DNA of 27,484 nt. Origin: RGIG9041 sp045657265. Lineage in GTDB: Bacteria > Bacillota > Clostridia > Oscillospirales > QAKW01. The number at the start of each line of letters is the position of its first letter. The stretch's first letter is position 1. Below the pieces are notes generated by a model that saw only the letters and a list, made by a program, of their open reading frames with translations, was not told where the DNA came from and ran no database searches. The translations under genes were made by a program, and so were the position numbers. Below are positions 1-7,571 of this stretch, in pieces. The stretch lies in assembly GCA_045657265.1 (NCBI GenBank), contig JAZOSU010000023.1, positions 1-27,484 of the forward strand, given 5' to 3'.

Positions 1-20
1 TGTTTTTTTGTAAAAAGAGT

Positions 21-49
21 TTGACTATACTATTAATATATGATATCAT
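21..49 (+). promoter_or_regulatory. Sigma-A-type promoter of minD
   Basis: TTGACT (21-26) and TATCAT (44-49) are separated by 17 bases, and a TG dinucleotide one base before the -10 makes it an extended -10. The predicted start near 56 leaves a leader of about 24 bases before minD. This implies that minD can be transcribed on its own rather than only from an upstream gene. Confidence 0.65.
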
Positions 50-79
50 AGTGTATATTATTATTTATAAAGGATAATT

Positions 80-832
80 ATGAGTAAAATTATTGGAATT
101 GTGTCCGGTAAAGGCGGAGTGGGAAAAACCACGTTGTGCGCAAATCTCGCCTTTGCTTTGGCATCACAGGGAAAAAATGTTATAGCGATAGATGGAGATA
201 TCGGACTTAAAAATCTCGATATTCTGCTTGGTCTGACTGACGGATGCGCTTTTGATATTACCGATATACTTGAAGGAAGATGTACGGTAAGCAAAGCTAT
301 TCAGACGCATAGCGATTTTCCTTCTTTGAGTTTCATTTCCGCATCGCAGAATTTTCAGACAGGTGAGATTGACAAAGACGATTTCAGACGTCTTTGCAGA
401 TATCTTCGCAATTTTTATGATTACGTGCTTATTGATGCGCCTGCAGGAATCGGGGAATCTTTCAATACGATAGCGAATTGTTGCGATGAGTGTATAGTGG
501 TTGCAACGCCTGACCTTACATCTATCAGAGATGCAGAAAAGACGGCAGGAGTGCTGGCAGATATTCCGAGACTTATTACCAAACTCGTTATCAACAAAGT
601 AAATGCAAAAATGATAAGTAAAGGATATCTTCGTAATATTGACGATATTATGGACAGTATATCTCTTCCGCTTTTGGGACTTGTACCTGCAGATGACAGT
701 ATAATTCTTTATTCCAACAGCGGAAAACCTGTAATATCAACAAAGAGTATATGTTCACAGCCGATAATGAATATCGCCAAAAGAATTATGGGGATTGATA
801 CGCATATTGCAAAAATATGGCGTAAAAAATAA
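80..832 (+). CDS. minD: Septum site-determining ATPase MinD
   Basis: A 250-residue ParA/MinD-family ATPase. The family forms ATP-dependent dimers on the membrane and, with MinC, keeps FtsZ rings away from the poles. The deviant Walker A motif KGGVGKTT is at residues 11-18, the AIDGDIGLKNLD switch segment at about 35-46, and the IDAPAGIG Walker B region at about 117-124. The last residues (IAKIWRKK) are basic and hydrophobic, as expected for the membrane-targeting amphipathic helix. The start is the ATG after AAAGGA. It is somewhat shorter than the E. coli and Bacillus proteins (about 268-270). The usual clostridial order continues with minE and rodA, but here the next gene is the MgsA-like one. 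Any minC would lie outside the window. Confidence 0.95.
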   Translation: MSKIIGIVSGKGGVGKTTLCANLAFALASQGKNVIAIDGDIGLKNLDILLGLTDGCAFDITDILEGRCTVSKAIQTHSDFPSLSFISASQNFQTGEIDKDDFRRLCRYLRNFYDYVLIDAPAGIGESFNTIANCCDECIVVATPDLTSIRDAEKTAGVLADIPRLITKLVINKVNAKMISKGYLRNIDDIMDSISLPLLGLVPADDSIILYSNSGKPVISTKSICSQPIMNIAKRIMGIDTHIAKIWRKK

Positions 833-861
833 ATTTCAGAAAAGTACAAGGGGGAGAAACG

Positions 862-1260
862 ATGAACATAGCCTTATTGGCACACGAAAAGAAAAAGGAG
901 TTAATGGTACAGTTTTGTATCGCGTATGCCGGAATTTTATCTAAACATAATCTTTCATCCGGCTCTGCTCTTGGAAATCTTATATCAGAAAATACAGGAC
1001 TTGAGATTGAAAAAGTTCTTAACGGTCCGGGAGGTGCAGAAGAACAGATAGCATCACGCATCTCTTATAATGAGGTGGACGTGCTTTTGTTTTTCAGAGA
1101 TCCGCTCAATCCTGCAGCAAACAAAACGGAAGATACAGGAATTCTTCGACTGTGTGACGTTCATAATGTTCCTGTTGCCACAAACATTGCAACAGCTGAA
1201 GTAATTATTATGGCGCTTGACAGAGGGGATCTTGACTGGATAGAATTTACCAAAAGATAA
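862..1260 (+). CDS. mgsA: Methylglyoxal synthase homologue with an altered active site
   Basis: A 132-residue single-domain protein alignable end to end with MgsA, which converts dihydroxyacetone phosphate to methylglyoxal and phosphate. Family landmarks are IALLAHEKKK (3-12), NGPGGAEEQI (54-63), FFRDPL (77-82) and LRLCDVHNVPVATN (95-108). Compared from memory with E. coli and B. subtilis MgsA, key residues differ: AHD becomes AHE (E9), the catalytic Asp of GPxGGDQQ becomes Glu (E60), the His and Asp of PH(D/E)PD become N87 and E90, and the phosphate-binding TGTTG loop reads GSALG (34-38). The fold is probably kept, but normal activity is doubtful. A GGGGGAG ribosome site precedes the ATG. 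In many Clostridia mgsA lies beside the min genes, so this seems to be the syntenic copy, diverged in place. Confidence 0.8.
   Translation: MNIALLAHEKKKELMVQFCIAYAGILSKHNLSSGSALGNLISENTGLEIEKVLNGPGGAEEQIASRISYNEVDVLLFFRDPLNPAANKTEDTGILRLCDVHNVPVATNIATAEVIIMALDRGDLDWIEFTKR
1217..1246 (+). promoter_or_regulatory. Candidate promoter for hisS-aspS inside the mgsA-like gene
   Basis: TTGACA (1217-1222) and TAGAAT (1241-1246) are 18 bases apart. The predicted start is near 1253, just before the hairpin at 1267. The hexamers fall in coding sequence (encoding the LDRGDLDW stretch), so they may be fortuitous. However, only about 25 bases lie between that hairpin's T-tract and hisS, leaving no room for another promoter. 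Confidence 0.4.
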
Positions 1261-1266
1261 AATATA

Positions 1267-1297
1267 GCTCCCTTGTGAAAAAGGGAGCACGTTTTTT
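1267..1297 (+). terminator. Intrinsic terminator or attenuator between mgsA-like gene and hisS
   Basis: An 8-bp stem (GCTCCCTT at 1267-1274 with AAGGGAGC at 1281-1288) has a 6-base loop and is followed by six T residues at 1292-1297. It ends the minD-mgsA unit. It also sits only 25 bases before the hisS start, so hisS needs read-through or a promoter upstream of the hairpin. Confidence 0.75.
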
Positions 1298-1322
1298 GAA
1301 ATAAAGGAGTGTAATTAAGTAA

Positions 1323-2579
1323 ATGTCAATTATAACCGCGCCTAAAGGAACGGCGGATATCCTGCCAAACGAATCATATAAATGGCAGTATTTAGAAAAT
1401 AAAATACGCGATCTTTGCAACAGATATGGTTTTTCGGAGATTCGCACACCTGTGTTTGAGCATACAGAAGTATTCGTACGAGGTGTCGGCGATACTACCG
1501 ACGTGGTAACAAAAGAAATGTATACTTTTGAGGATAAAGGCGGAAGATCAATTACTTTAAGACCTGAAGGTACTGCAGGAATTGTCCGTAGTTTTCTTGA
1601 AAACGGAATTTTCAACGATCCTCTTCCTGCAAAGCTTTTCTATCTCATAAACTGCTTCAGATACGAAAAGCCACAGAAAGGAAGACTTCGTCAGTTTTCT
1701 CAGTTTGGTGTTGAAATGTTCGGCGCAACAAGTCCTCAGGCAGATGCAATGATTATTTCACTTCCGTATAACTTGCTTAAATCGGTGAAGATAGATACCA
1801 CTTTGTACATAAATTCCATAGGTTGCAAAACCTGTAGAGCTGAGTACAGAAAAGCGCTTATAGAGTATTTTGAAGACAAAAAGGATAAATTGTGTCCTAC
1901 CTGTCTTGAACGTCTTGAAAAAAATCCTATGCGTATTCTTGACTGTAAAAGCGAGATATGTAATTCACTTGCGAAAGACGCTCCCGTGATAACAGACTAT
2001 CTTTGCGATGATTGTGATAGCCATTTTGAAACGGTAAAACAGTTGCTCTCAGGTATGGATATTGCATACGAGGTAAATCCTAAAATAGTACGCGGACTGG
2101 ATTATTATAACAGAACAGTATTTGAGTTTGTCAGCAATAATATAGGCGCGCAGGGAACAGTATGCGGCGGCGGAAGATATGACGGAATGACAGAACAACT
2201 CGGCGGTGCATCATATCCCGGTATTGGATTTGCAATGGGACTTGAGCGTTTGATGCTTTTGCTTGACGACGCCGAAATTACAAAACCTGTTGCAGAGCTT
2301 TATATTGCTCCGATGGGTGAGCGGGCAAAAATTGCAGCAGCTACAATTGCTCAGAAACTTATAAATCAGGGCGTTTGTGCAGAGTATGACATTATGGGTC
2401 GTTCTCTTAAAGCCCAGATGAAATATGCCAATAAAAAAGGCGCGGCACTTACAATGGTTGTAGGTGATAATGAATTGGACACAGGTGTGTGTAAAATCAA
2501 AAATATGAACAGCGGCATTGAAACGGAAATTCAAATTTCAAAGCTTGATAAAAAACAGATTGAGGAGTTGATCGGATAA
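1323..2579 (+). CDS. hisS: Histidine--tRNA ligase
   Basis: A 418-residue class II aminoacyl-tRNA synthetase that charges tRNA-His, of normal length. The N-terminus APKGTADILP is typical. Motif 2 is seen as LRPEGTAG and FRYEKPQKGRLRQF, the histidine-specific HisA motif as VRGLDYYNRTVFEF, then GGGRYDGM, and motif 3 as GFAMGLERLM. The C-terminal anticodon-binding domain begins near residue 320. The ATG is fixed by an in-frame TAA immediately upstream. The AAAGGAG ribosome site is 13 bases away, longer than usual. The stop overlaps the aspS start (TAATG), so the two are translationally coupled in the common Firmicute hisS-aspS pair. No T-box leader is present. Confidence 0.97.
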   Translation: MSIITAPKGTADILPNESYKWQYLENKIRDLCNRYGFSEIRTPVFEHTEVFVRGVGDTTDVVTKEMYTFEDKGGRSITLRPEGTAGIVRSFLENGIFNDPLPAKLFYLINCFRYEKPQKGRLRQFSQFGVEMFGATSPQADAMIISLPYNLLKSVKIDTTLYINSIGCKTCRAEYRKALIEYFEDKKDKLCPTCLERLEKNPMRILDCKSEICNSLAKDAPVITDYLCDDCDSHFETVKQLLSGMDIAYEVNPKIVRGLDYYNRTVFEFVSNNIGAQGTVCGGGRYDGMTEQLGGASYPGIGFAMGLERLMLLLDDAEITKPVAELYIAPMGERAKIAAATIAQKLINQGVCAEYDIMGRSLKAQMKYANKKGAALTMVVGDNELDTGVCKIKNMNSGIETEIQISKLDKKQIEELIG

Positions 2580-4348
2580 TGAACAGAACTTGTTATTGTG
2601 CAGAATTTTCAGATGCACTTTTAGGACAGAACGTTACAGCTTGCGGATGGGTACAGCGTCAGCGTGACCTTGGGGGACTTATATTTGTTGATCTTCGTGA
2701 CAGAACAGGTATAGTTCAGCTTCAGTTTGATGCTGATATAAGCAAAGAAGCTTTTGATATTGCTTTCAAACTCCGCAGTGAATTTGTAATTGAAGCGAAA
2801 GGTATTTTGCAGAAAAGAGGAGGCGCTTTCAACAAAAACCTTAAAACAGGTGAACTTGAAATTGCTGTCACAGAAGTTAAAATCCTTGGAAAATCAGAAA
2901 CACCGCCTTTTGAAATCGTTGAAAAAAGCGATGTAAAAGAAGACCTTCGTCTTAAATACCGTTATCTTGATCTTCGCCGTCCCGATCTTCAACAGAATAT
3001 TCTTCTCCGTCACAAAATCACAAAAGTAACACGCGATTATTTTGACGAGAACGGATTTATCGAGATAGAAACTCCTATGCTTATCAAATCAACTCCCGAA
3101 GGCGCAAGAGACTATATCGTACCCAGCCGTGTTCATAAAGGAAGCTTTTATGCTCTTCCTCAGTCACCGCAGATGTACAAACAGCTTTCAATGGTTGCAG
3201 GGTTTGACAGATATATGCAGATAGCACGTTGCTTCCGTGACGAAGACCTTCGTGCAGACCGTCAGCCTGAATTTACTCAGATAGACCTTGAAATGTCTTT
3301 TGTTGATATGGAAGACGTTCTTGCTATCGGTGAGGGCTATATGAAACGTGTGTTTAAAGACGTTCTTGACGTTGATATCAAAACACCGCTTCCAAGACTT
3401 ACTTACAAAGATGCAATGGAACGCTACGGTTCAGATAAACCCGATACCAGATTCGGTATGGAAATATTTGACCTTACAGATGTAGTAAAAGACTGCGAAT
3501 TCGGTGTATTTTCAGGAGCTATTGCCGAAGGCGGAAGCGTACGCGGTATAAACGTAAAAGGCGGCGCTGCAAAACTTACACGTAAAGAAATAGATAAACT
3601 GACAGAACACGCAAGAGGCATAGGAGCTAAAGGTCTTGCATTCATAAGACTTACAGAGGACGGAACCGCTTGTTCTTTTGCTAAGTTTATGAAAGATGAA
3701 GAAATGGAAAAAATACTTTCTGTTTCAGGAGCTGAAAAAGGCGACGTTATTCTTATCGTTGCAGACACCAAAAACTCAATCGTTCTTTCAACTCTCGGCG
3801 CGCTTCGTCTTATTGCGGCTGATAAACTTGAAATCGAACGCGAAGGATTTGCGCTTTTATGGATAACAGAATTCCCGTTCTTTGACTGGGATGAAGATAA
3901 TAAATGCTTTGTTGCAATGCATCATCCTTTCACATCACCTATGGATGACAGTCTTCAGTATCTTGAAACTGACAAAGCTAAAGTTAAAGCTAAGGCTTAT
4001 GACCTTGTTCTTAACGGTATTGAACTTTCAAGCGGTTCTATCCGTATTACTACACCTGAACTTCAGGAACGTATGTTCAATATGCTGGGTATGACACACG
4101 AGGAAGCGGAACTCAAATTCGGATTCCTTATGGGCGCGTTCAAATACGGTGCACCACCTCACGGCGGTATGGGTATCGGTCTTGACAGACTTGTTATGCA
4201 GATGATTGGTGCTTCCAGTCTTCGTGACGTTGTTGTATTCCCGAAAGTTCAGAACGCATCTGAGCTTATGAGTGATTGTCCCTCAGAAGTATCTTTGGAA
4301 CAACTTGAAGAGCTTGGAATTGCAATTGTTAACAAAGAAGATAAATAA
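2579..4348 (+). CDS. aspS: Aspartate--tRNA ligase
   Basis: A 589-residue bacterial-type AspRS, the same size as the E. coli enzyme. Order: OB-fold anticodon domain (about 1-105), class II catalytic core with FRDEDLRADRQPEFTQID motif 2, the GAD insertion of bacterial enzymes (about 280-415), and motif 3 GIGLDRLVMQM. In the anticodon domain the RQRDLGG segment carries Leu31. In Pseudomonas a His at this place goes with the non-discriminating enzyme, while E. coli has Leu. That suggests, weakly, that this enzyme is specific for tRNA-Asp. It starts on the A of the hisS stop codon and needs no separate promoter. Confidence 0.97.
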   Translation: MNRTCYCAEFSDALLGQNVTACGWVQRQRDLGGLIFVDLRDRTGIVQLQFDADISKEAFDIAFKLRSEFVIEAKGILQKRGGAFNKNLKTGELEIAVTEVKILGKSETPPFEIVEKSDVKEDLRLKYRYLDLRRPDLQQNILLRHKITKVTRDYFDENGFIEIETPMLIKSTPEGARDYIVPSRVHKGSFYALPQSPQMYKQLSMVAGFDRYMQIARCFRDEDLRADRQPEFTQIDLEMSFVDMEDVLAIGEGYMKRVFKDVLDVDIKTPLPRLTYKDAMERYGSDKPDTRFGMEIFDLTDVVKDCEFGVFSGAIAEGGSVRGINVKGGAAKLTRKEIDKLTEHARGIGAKGLAFIRLTEDGTACSFAKFMKDEEMEKILSVSGAEKGDVILIVADTKNSIVLSTLGALRLIAADKLEIEREGFALLWITEFPFFDWDEDNKCFVAMHHPFTSPMDDSLQYLETDKAKVKAKAYDLVLNGIELSSGSIRITTPELQERMFNMLGMTHEEAELKFGFLMGAFKYGAPPHGGMGIGLDRLVMQMIGASSLRDVVVFPKVQNASELMSDCPSEVSLEQLEELGIAIVNKEDK

Positions 4349-4368
4349 ATTCACAATTTATTCACGCA

Positions 4369-4397
4369 TTGAAATAAGCAATATGCTACTATATAAT
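4369..4397 (+). promoter_or_regulatory. Promoter of the Gld-like ABC operon
   Basis: TTGAAA (4369-4374) and TATAAT (4392-4397) are exactly 17 bases apart, placed after aspS and 28 bases before the ATG of the ABC ATPase. It is among the best consensus matches in the window and implies constitutive sigma-A transcription of the four-gene operon. Confidence 0.8.
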
Positions 4398-4424
4398 TGA
4401 TTTTACTATTAAGGAGGAAACACC

Positions 4425-5390
4425 ATGATAGAAGTAAAGAATATCGTAAAAAAATACGGTGATAAATATGCTGTAAACGATATATCTTTCTCCATCGGAA
4501 GCGGTGAAATAGTAGGGTTTTTGGGACCTAACGGTGCAGGTAAATCGACTACTATGAATATAATCACAGGTTATCTGTCTGCAAATTCCGGCAGTGTTAA
4601 AATAGACGGAGCAGATATTCTTGAGGAACCCACAAGGGCAAAACAGATGATAGGCTTTTTGCCTGAACTTCCCCCGCTTTATATGGATATGACCGTAAAG
4701 GAATATCTGAATTTCGTATATGACCTTAAAAAATGCAAATTCCCGAGAGAACCGCATATCAGAGAAATATGCGAACTTATAAAAATCACAGACGTTTATA
4801 ACAGAATGATCAAAAACCTTTCAAAAGGTTATAAACAGCGTGTAGGCTTTGCTCAGGCTCTTATAGGTAATCCGCCTGTTCTTATTCTTGATGAGCCAAC
4901 AGTTGGTCTTGACCCGAGACAGATAATTGAAATACGCAGTCTTATAAAAAAACTCGGTAAAACTCATACTGTTATTCTGTCAACTCATATTTTGCAGGAA
5001 GTACAGTCTGTATGTGACAGAATTATTATTATCAATAAAGGTCAGATAGTTGCAGACGGTGATGCAGAGCGTCTTTCTTATAAAGTTGCAGGTAACAGAA
5101 AGTTTATTGTAAGAATAAGCGGACCACAGTCAGAAATCATCAAAACCCTCAAAGCTGTTGACAGCGTTATTTACGTTGAAGCTCTTGCCCAGAAAGAAGA
5201 GGGAGCTTACGATTATCTGGTTGAAAGTCAGCCTAACGTTGATATTAGAAAAATGATGTTTAATGAACTTGCCAAAAAAGGCTATCCGATAATCGGTCTT
5301 CGTTCTATGGATATGTCTTTGGAAGACGTATTTGTTCAGCTTATTACAAATGAAGCAGGGGAGGGAATGAACAATGACAGCGGTATTTAA
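4425..5390 (+). CDS. ABC transporter ATP-binding protein, GldA-type
   Basis: A 321-residue cytoplasmic ATPase of an ABC-2 type exporter. Walker A GPNGAGKST is at 34-42, the signature is LSKGY (132-136), Walker B VLILDEP at 152-158, the D-loop GLD follows and the H-loop His is at 188. After the nucleotide-binding domain (about 1-215) comes a 100-residue C-terminal extension typical of the GldA/NosF/CcmA type. The start is an ATG with AAGGAGG at 4411-4417. The end overlaps the permease gene by 17 bases. The partners (permease, GldG-like protein, DUF4340 protein) recur together in Bacteroidetes and Firmicutes. In Flavobacterium the Gld genes are needed for gliding, but in Firmicutes the substrate is unknown. 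Confidence 0.93.
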   Translation: MIEVKNIVKKYGDKYAVNDISFSIGSGEIVGFLGPNGAGKSTTMNIITGYLSANSGSVKIDGADILEEPTRAKQMIGFLPELPPLYMDMTVKEYLNFVYDLKKCKFPREPHIREICELIKITDVYNRMIKNLSKGYKQRVGFAQALIGNPPVLILDEPTVGLDPRQIIEIRSLIKKLGKTHTVILSTHILQEVQSVCDRIIIINKGQIVADGDAERLSYKVAGNRKFIVRISGPQSEIIKTLKAVDSVIYVEALAQKEEGAYDYLVESQPNVDIRKMMFNELAKKGYPIIGLRSMDMSLEDVFVQLITNEAGEGMNNDSGI

Positions 5391-6078
5391 AAGAGAACTC
5401 CGTTCTTACTTTACATCACCCGTAGGATATGTGTATCTGTTCTTTTTCTCTCTGGTTACAGGTTTTATTTTCTTTACCAGTAACATAGCTTCTGCTTCTA
5501 CTGATACGATTACATACTTTGCATGGATGAGATATCTGCTTATTATAGTTATTCCGCTTCTTGCAATGAAACTGTTTCCGGAAGAACGTAAAAACAAAAC
5601 AGACCAGATTTTGATTACTGCTCCTATAAGCATATCAAAAATGGTACTCGGCAAATTCCTTGCGGCATATGCAATGTTTTTTATCGGTCTTTTACCGACC
5701 TTCCTTAATATCGCAATTCTTTGTGTTGTGGGTTACGTTGAAATAGGAATAGTAATAGGAAACTATATCGGTATTATGTGTATTGCGGCGGCATTTTTAG
5801 CAATTGCAATGCTTATGTCTGTTATGACAGAAAGTATGATAACTGCTTTTATTATGGGCGTATTTTCGCTCGCTGTGTTTGCAGTAGCGGATTTTATTGC
5901 ATCCAGCCTTAATAATACCTTTATTACCAAAATTGTTAATGCAATTTCGGTAACTCAGCGTTATGAACAGTTTAATCAGGGACTTTTCAATATATCAACT
6001 CTTGTGTATTTTTTAAGTCTTGCGGTTATTTTCCTGTTCCTTAGCGTACGTGTAATTGATAAAAGGAGGTGGAGCTAA
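5374..6078 (+). CDS. ABC-2 type permease, GldF-like
   Basis: A 234-residue integral membrane protein with about six hydrophobic segments (roughly residues 18-36, 52-66, 92-118, 125-148, 155-175 and 209-226). The N-terminal KRELRSYFTSPVGYV and the FPEERKNKTDQILITAP loop are characteristic of the GldF/ABC-2 family. It should dimerise and pair with the ATPase encoded just upstream. The ATG lies inside the end of the ATPase gene, behind a GGGGAGGGAA ribosome site. The stop overlaps the next ATG as TAATG, so expression is coupled along the operon. Confidence 0.9.
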   Translation: MTAVFKRELRSYFTSPVGYVYLFFFSLVTGFIFFTSNIASASTDTITYFAWMRYLLIIVIPLLAMKLFPEERKNKTDQILITAPISISKMVLGKFLAAYAMFFIGLLPTFLNIAILCVVGYVEIGIVIGNYIGIMCIAAAFLAIAMLMSVMTESMITAFIMGVFSLAVFAVADFIASSLNNTFITKIVNAISVTQRYEQFNQGLFNISTLVYFLSLAVIFLFLSVRVIDKRRWS

Positions 6079-7571
6079 TGCATGACGATAAAGAATTTGT
6101 AATTTCTGCATCCGAGGCAGAATCAGAAACAAAAAAAGCATCTTTCTTTAAATCACGCGGATTCAAATACGGTTCACTTGCAACAGCTCTTACAGCTGTT
6201 CTTATAGTTGTTGTAATTGCCGCAAACATAGTCTTTTCAATTCTTACAGATACTTATTCATGGGCATTGGACTTTACTTCTACAAACCTTTATGATATAT
6301 CCGATGCCACAAAACAGGTGGTAAATGCGCTTCCTAAGCAGACACAGATTAAAATCACCGTGTTTTATGACGAATCAACCTATCCCCATTATTTTGCAGA
6401 ACCCATAAAACGTTTTGCAAACCTTTCGGAAAATATCACTTATGAATATATTGACCCTGAAAAGAACCCTGCATCACTTAATCAGTATGGCACTGAGTAT
6501 CAGGTAGGTTCAGGCGCTGTTGTTGTTGAAAGCGGTGACAGAGTGCGCGTTTTCAATACGGATGATTATTTTGAATACGATAATGAGACAGGTGCAACTG
6601 CAATTTATATTGAAGAAAGACTTGCCGCAGGTACTCTTTATGTTACAAAAGAGGATATCCCCGTAGTTTACTTTGTAAGCGGTCACGGTGAGGCGGGGTA
6701 TGAATCTCTTATGAACCTTATTGCCAACAACGGTGCAGACGTTCGAGAGGTTAATCTTATGACAGATAAACTTGAGTTTTCACCCTACTCAAAACTTATG
6801 GTTATCTGTAATCCTGCAAGAGACTATTCCGAAACAGAAATACGTATGCTTGAAGATTTCGTTAACAACGAAAATAAATTCGGCAGAAATATTATGTATT
6901 TCTCATCAGCAGATGCAATTGAGCTTCCTAACCTTGAAGCTATGATGGAAACATGGGGAATCCGTTTTAATGATGACCTTGTTCTTGACAGTAAAAACAG
7001 TTGGGTTAACTATCCTTATATATTAGCTCCCGAATTCACAAAAGAAGATATTATGAATACCGGTACAGCTGTTTCGACAGTTACAGCTCCTATCGTAAGC
7101 TATTCAAGATCAATTGATCTTTTGTTTGAAGAAAACTCTATGTATAGAACACAGAAACTCATTTCATCAATTGCAGATACGTCTTATGCAAGAGGTATAA
7201 ACGAGGTTTCAACTACTTGGGATAAACAGGCTACAGATAAAAACGGACCGCATAACCTTGCAGCTCTGTCGATGAAATATAAATATGAAAATAATATTCA
7301 GGTACAGAGTTATCTGTTTGCCGCAGGTTCTACCGATATGCTTTCATATCTTACCTATTCAGGCAACGGTGAATTTTTAATGCAACTTTATAAAATAATG
7401 GTAAACGAACAGGACGAAACTATCGTAGCGGCACAGAAATCAACGTCTTCGACTGTTGCGGCGTTTACGTCTGCTGAATCAAATATTATGACAGTTGTTG
7501 TTCTTATAGTTGTACCGCTTATATTCCTTATTATAGGACTTGTTGTTTATATCAGAAGGAGATTTCTCTAA
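6078..7571 (+). CDS. GldG-like ABC auxiliary protein, membrane anchored
   Basis: A 497-residue protein from the ATG that overlaps the permease stop. A GTG nine bases earlier is rejected because it lies on the AGGAGG ribosome site (6064-6069), which is correctly spaced for the ATG. A cytoplasmic tail of about 30 residues is followed by a membrane segment (about 31-56). Then comes a large exterior part resembling the ABC_transp_aux/IFT-like domain, with QIKITVFYD, EYIDPEKNP and PVVYFVSGHGE. A C-terminal membrane helix (about 470-492) ends in YIRRRFL. The topology and position match GldG. Its role in Firmicutes is not known; coupling an external load or ligand to the ABC motor is inference. Confidence 0.85.
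   Translation: MHDDKEFVISASEAESETKKASFFKSRGFKYGSLATALTAVLIVVVIAANIVFSILTDTYSWALDFTSTNLYDISDATKQVVNALPKQTQIKITVFYDESTYPHYFAEPIKRFANLSENITYEYIDPEKNPASLNQYGTEYQVGSGAVVVESGDRVRVFNTDDYFEYDNETGATAIYIEERLAAGTLYVTKEDIPVVYFVSGHGEAGYESLMNLIANNGADVREVNLMTDKLEFSPYSKLMVICNPARDYSETEIRMLEDFVNNENKFGRNIMYFSSADAIELPNLEAMMETWGIRFNDDLVLDSKNSWVNYPYILAPEFTKEDIMNTGTAVSTVTAPIVSYSRSIDLLFEENSMYRTQKLISSIADTSYARGINEVSTTWDKQATDKNGPHNLAALSMKYKYENNIQVQSYLFAAGSTDMLSYLTYSGNGEFLMQLYKIMVNEQDETIVAAQKSTSSTVAAFTSAESNIMTVVVLIVVPLIFLIIGLVVYIRRRFL

Noticed and set aside
1261..1322. T-box riboswitch before hisS
   Set aside because: The leader is about 60 bases with a single hairpin; there is no room for stem I or the T-box sequence.
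6069..6077. GTG start for the GldG-like gene
   Set aside because: The GTG overlaps the AGGAGG ribosome site; the ATG at 6078 has correct spacing and the operon's TAATG pattern.
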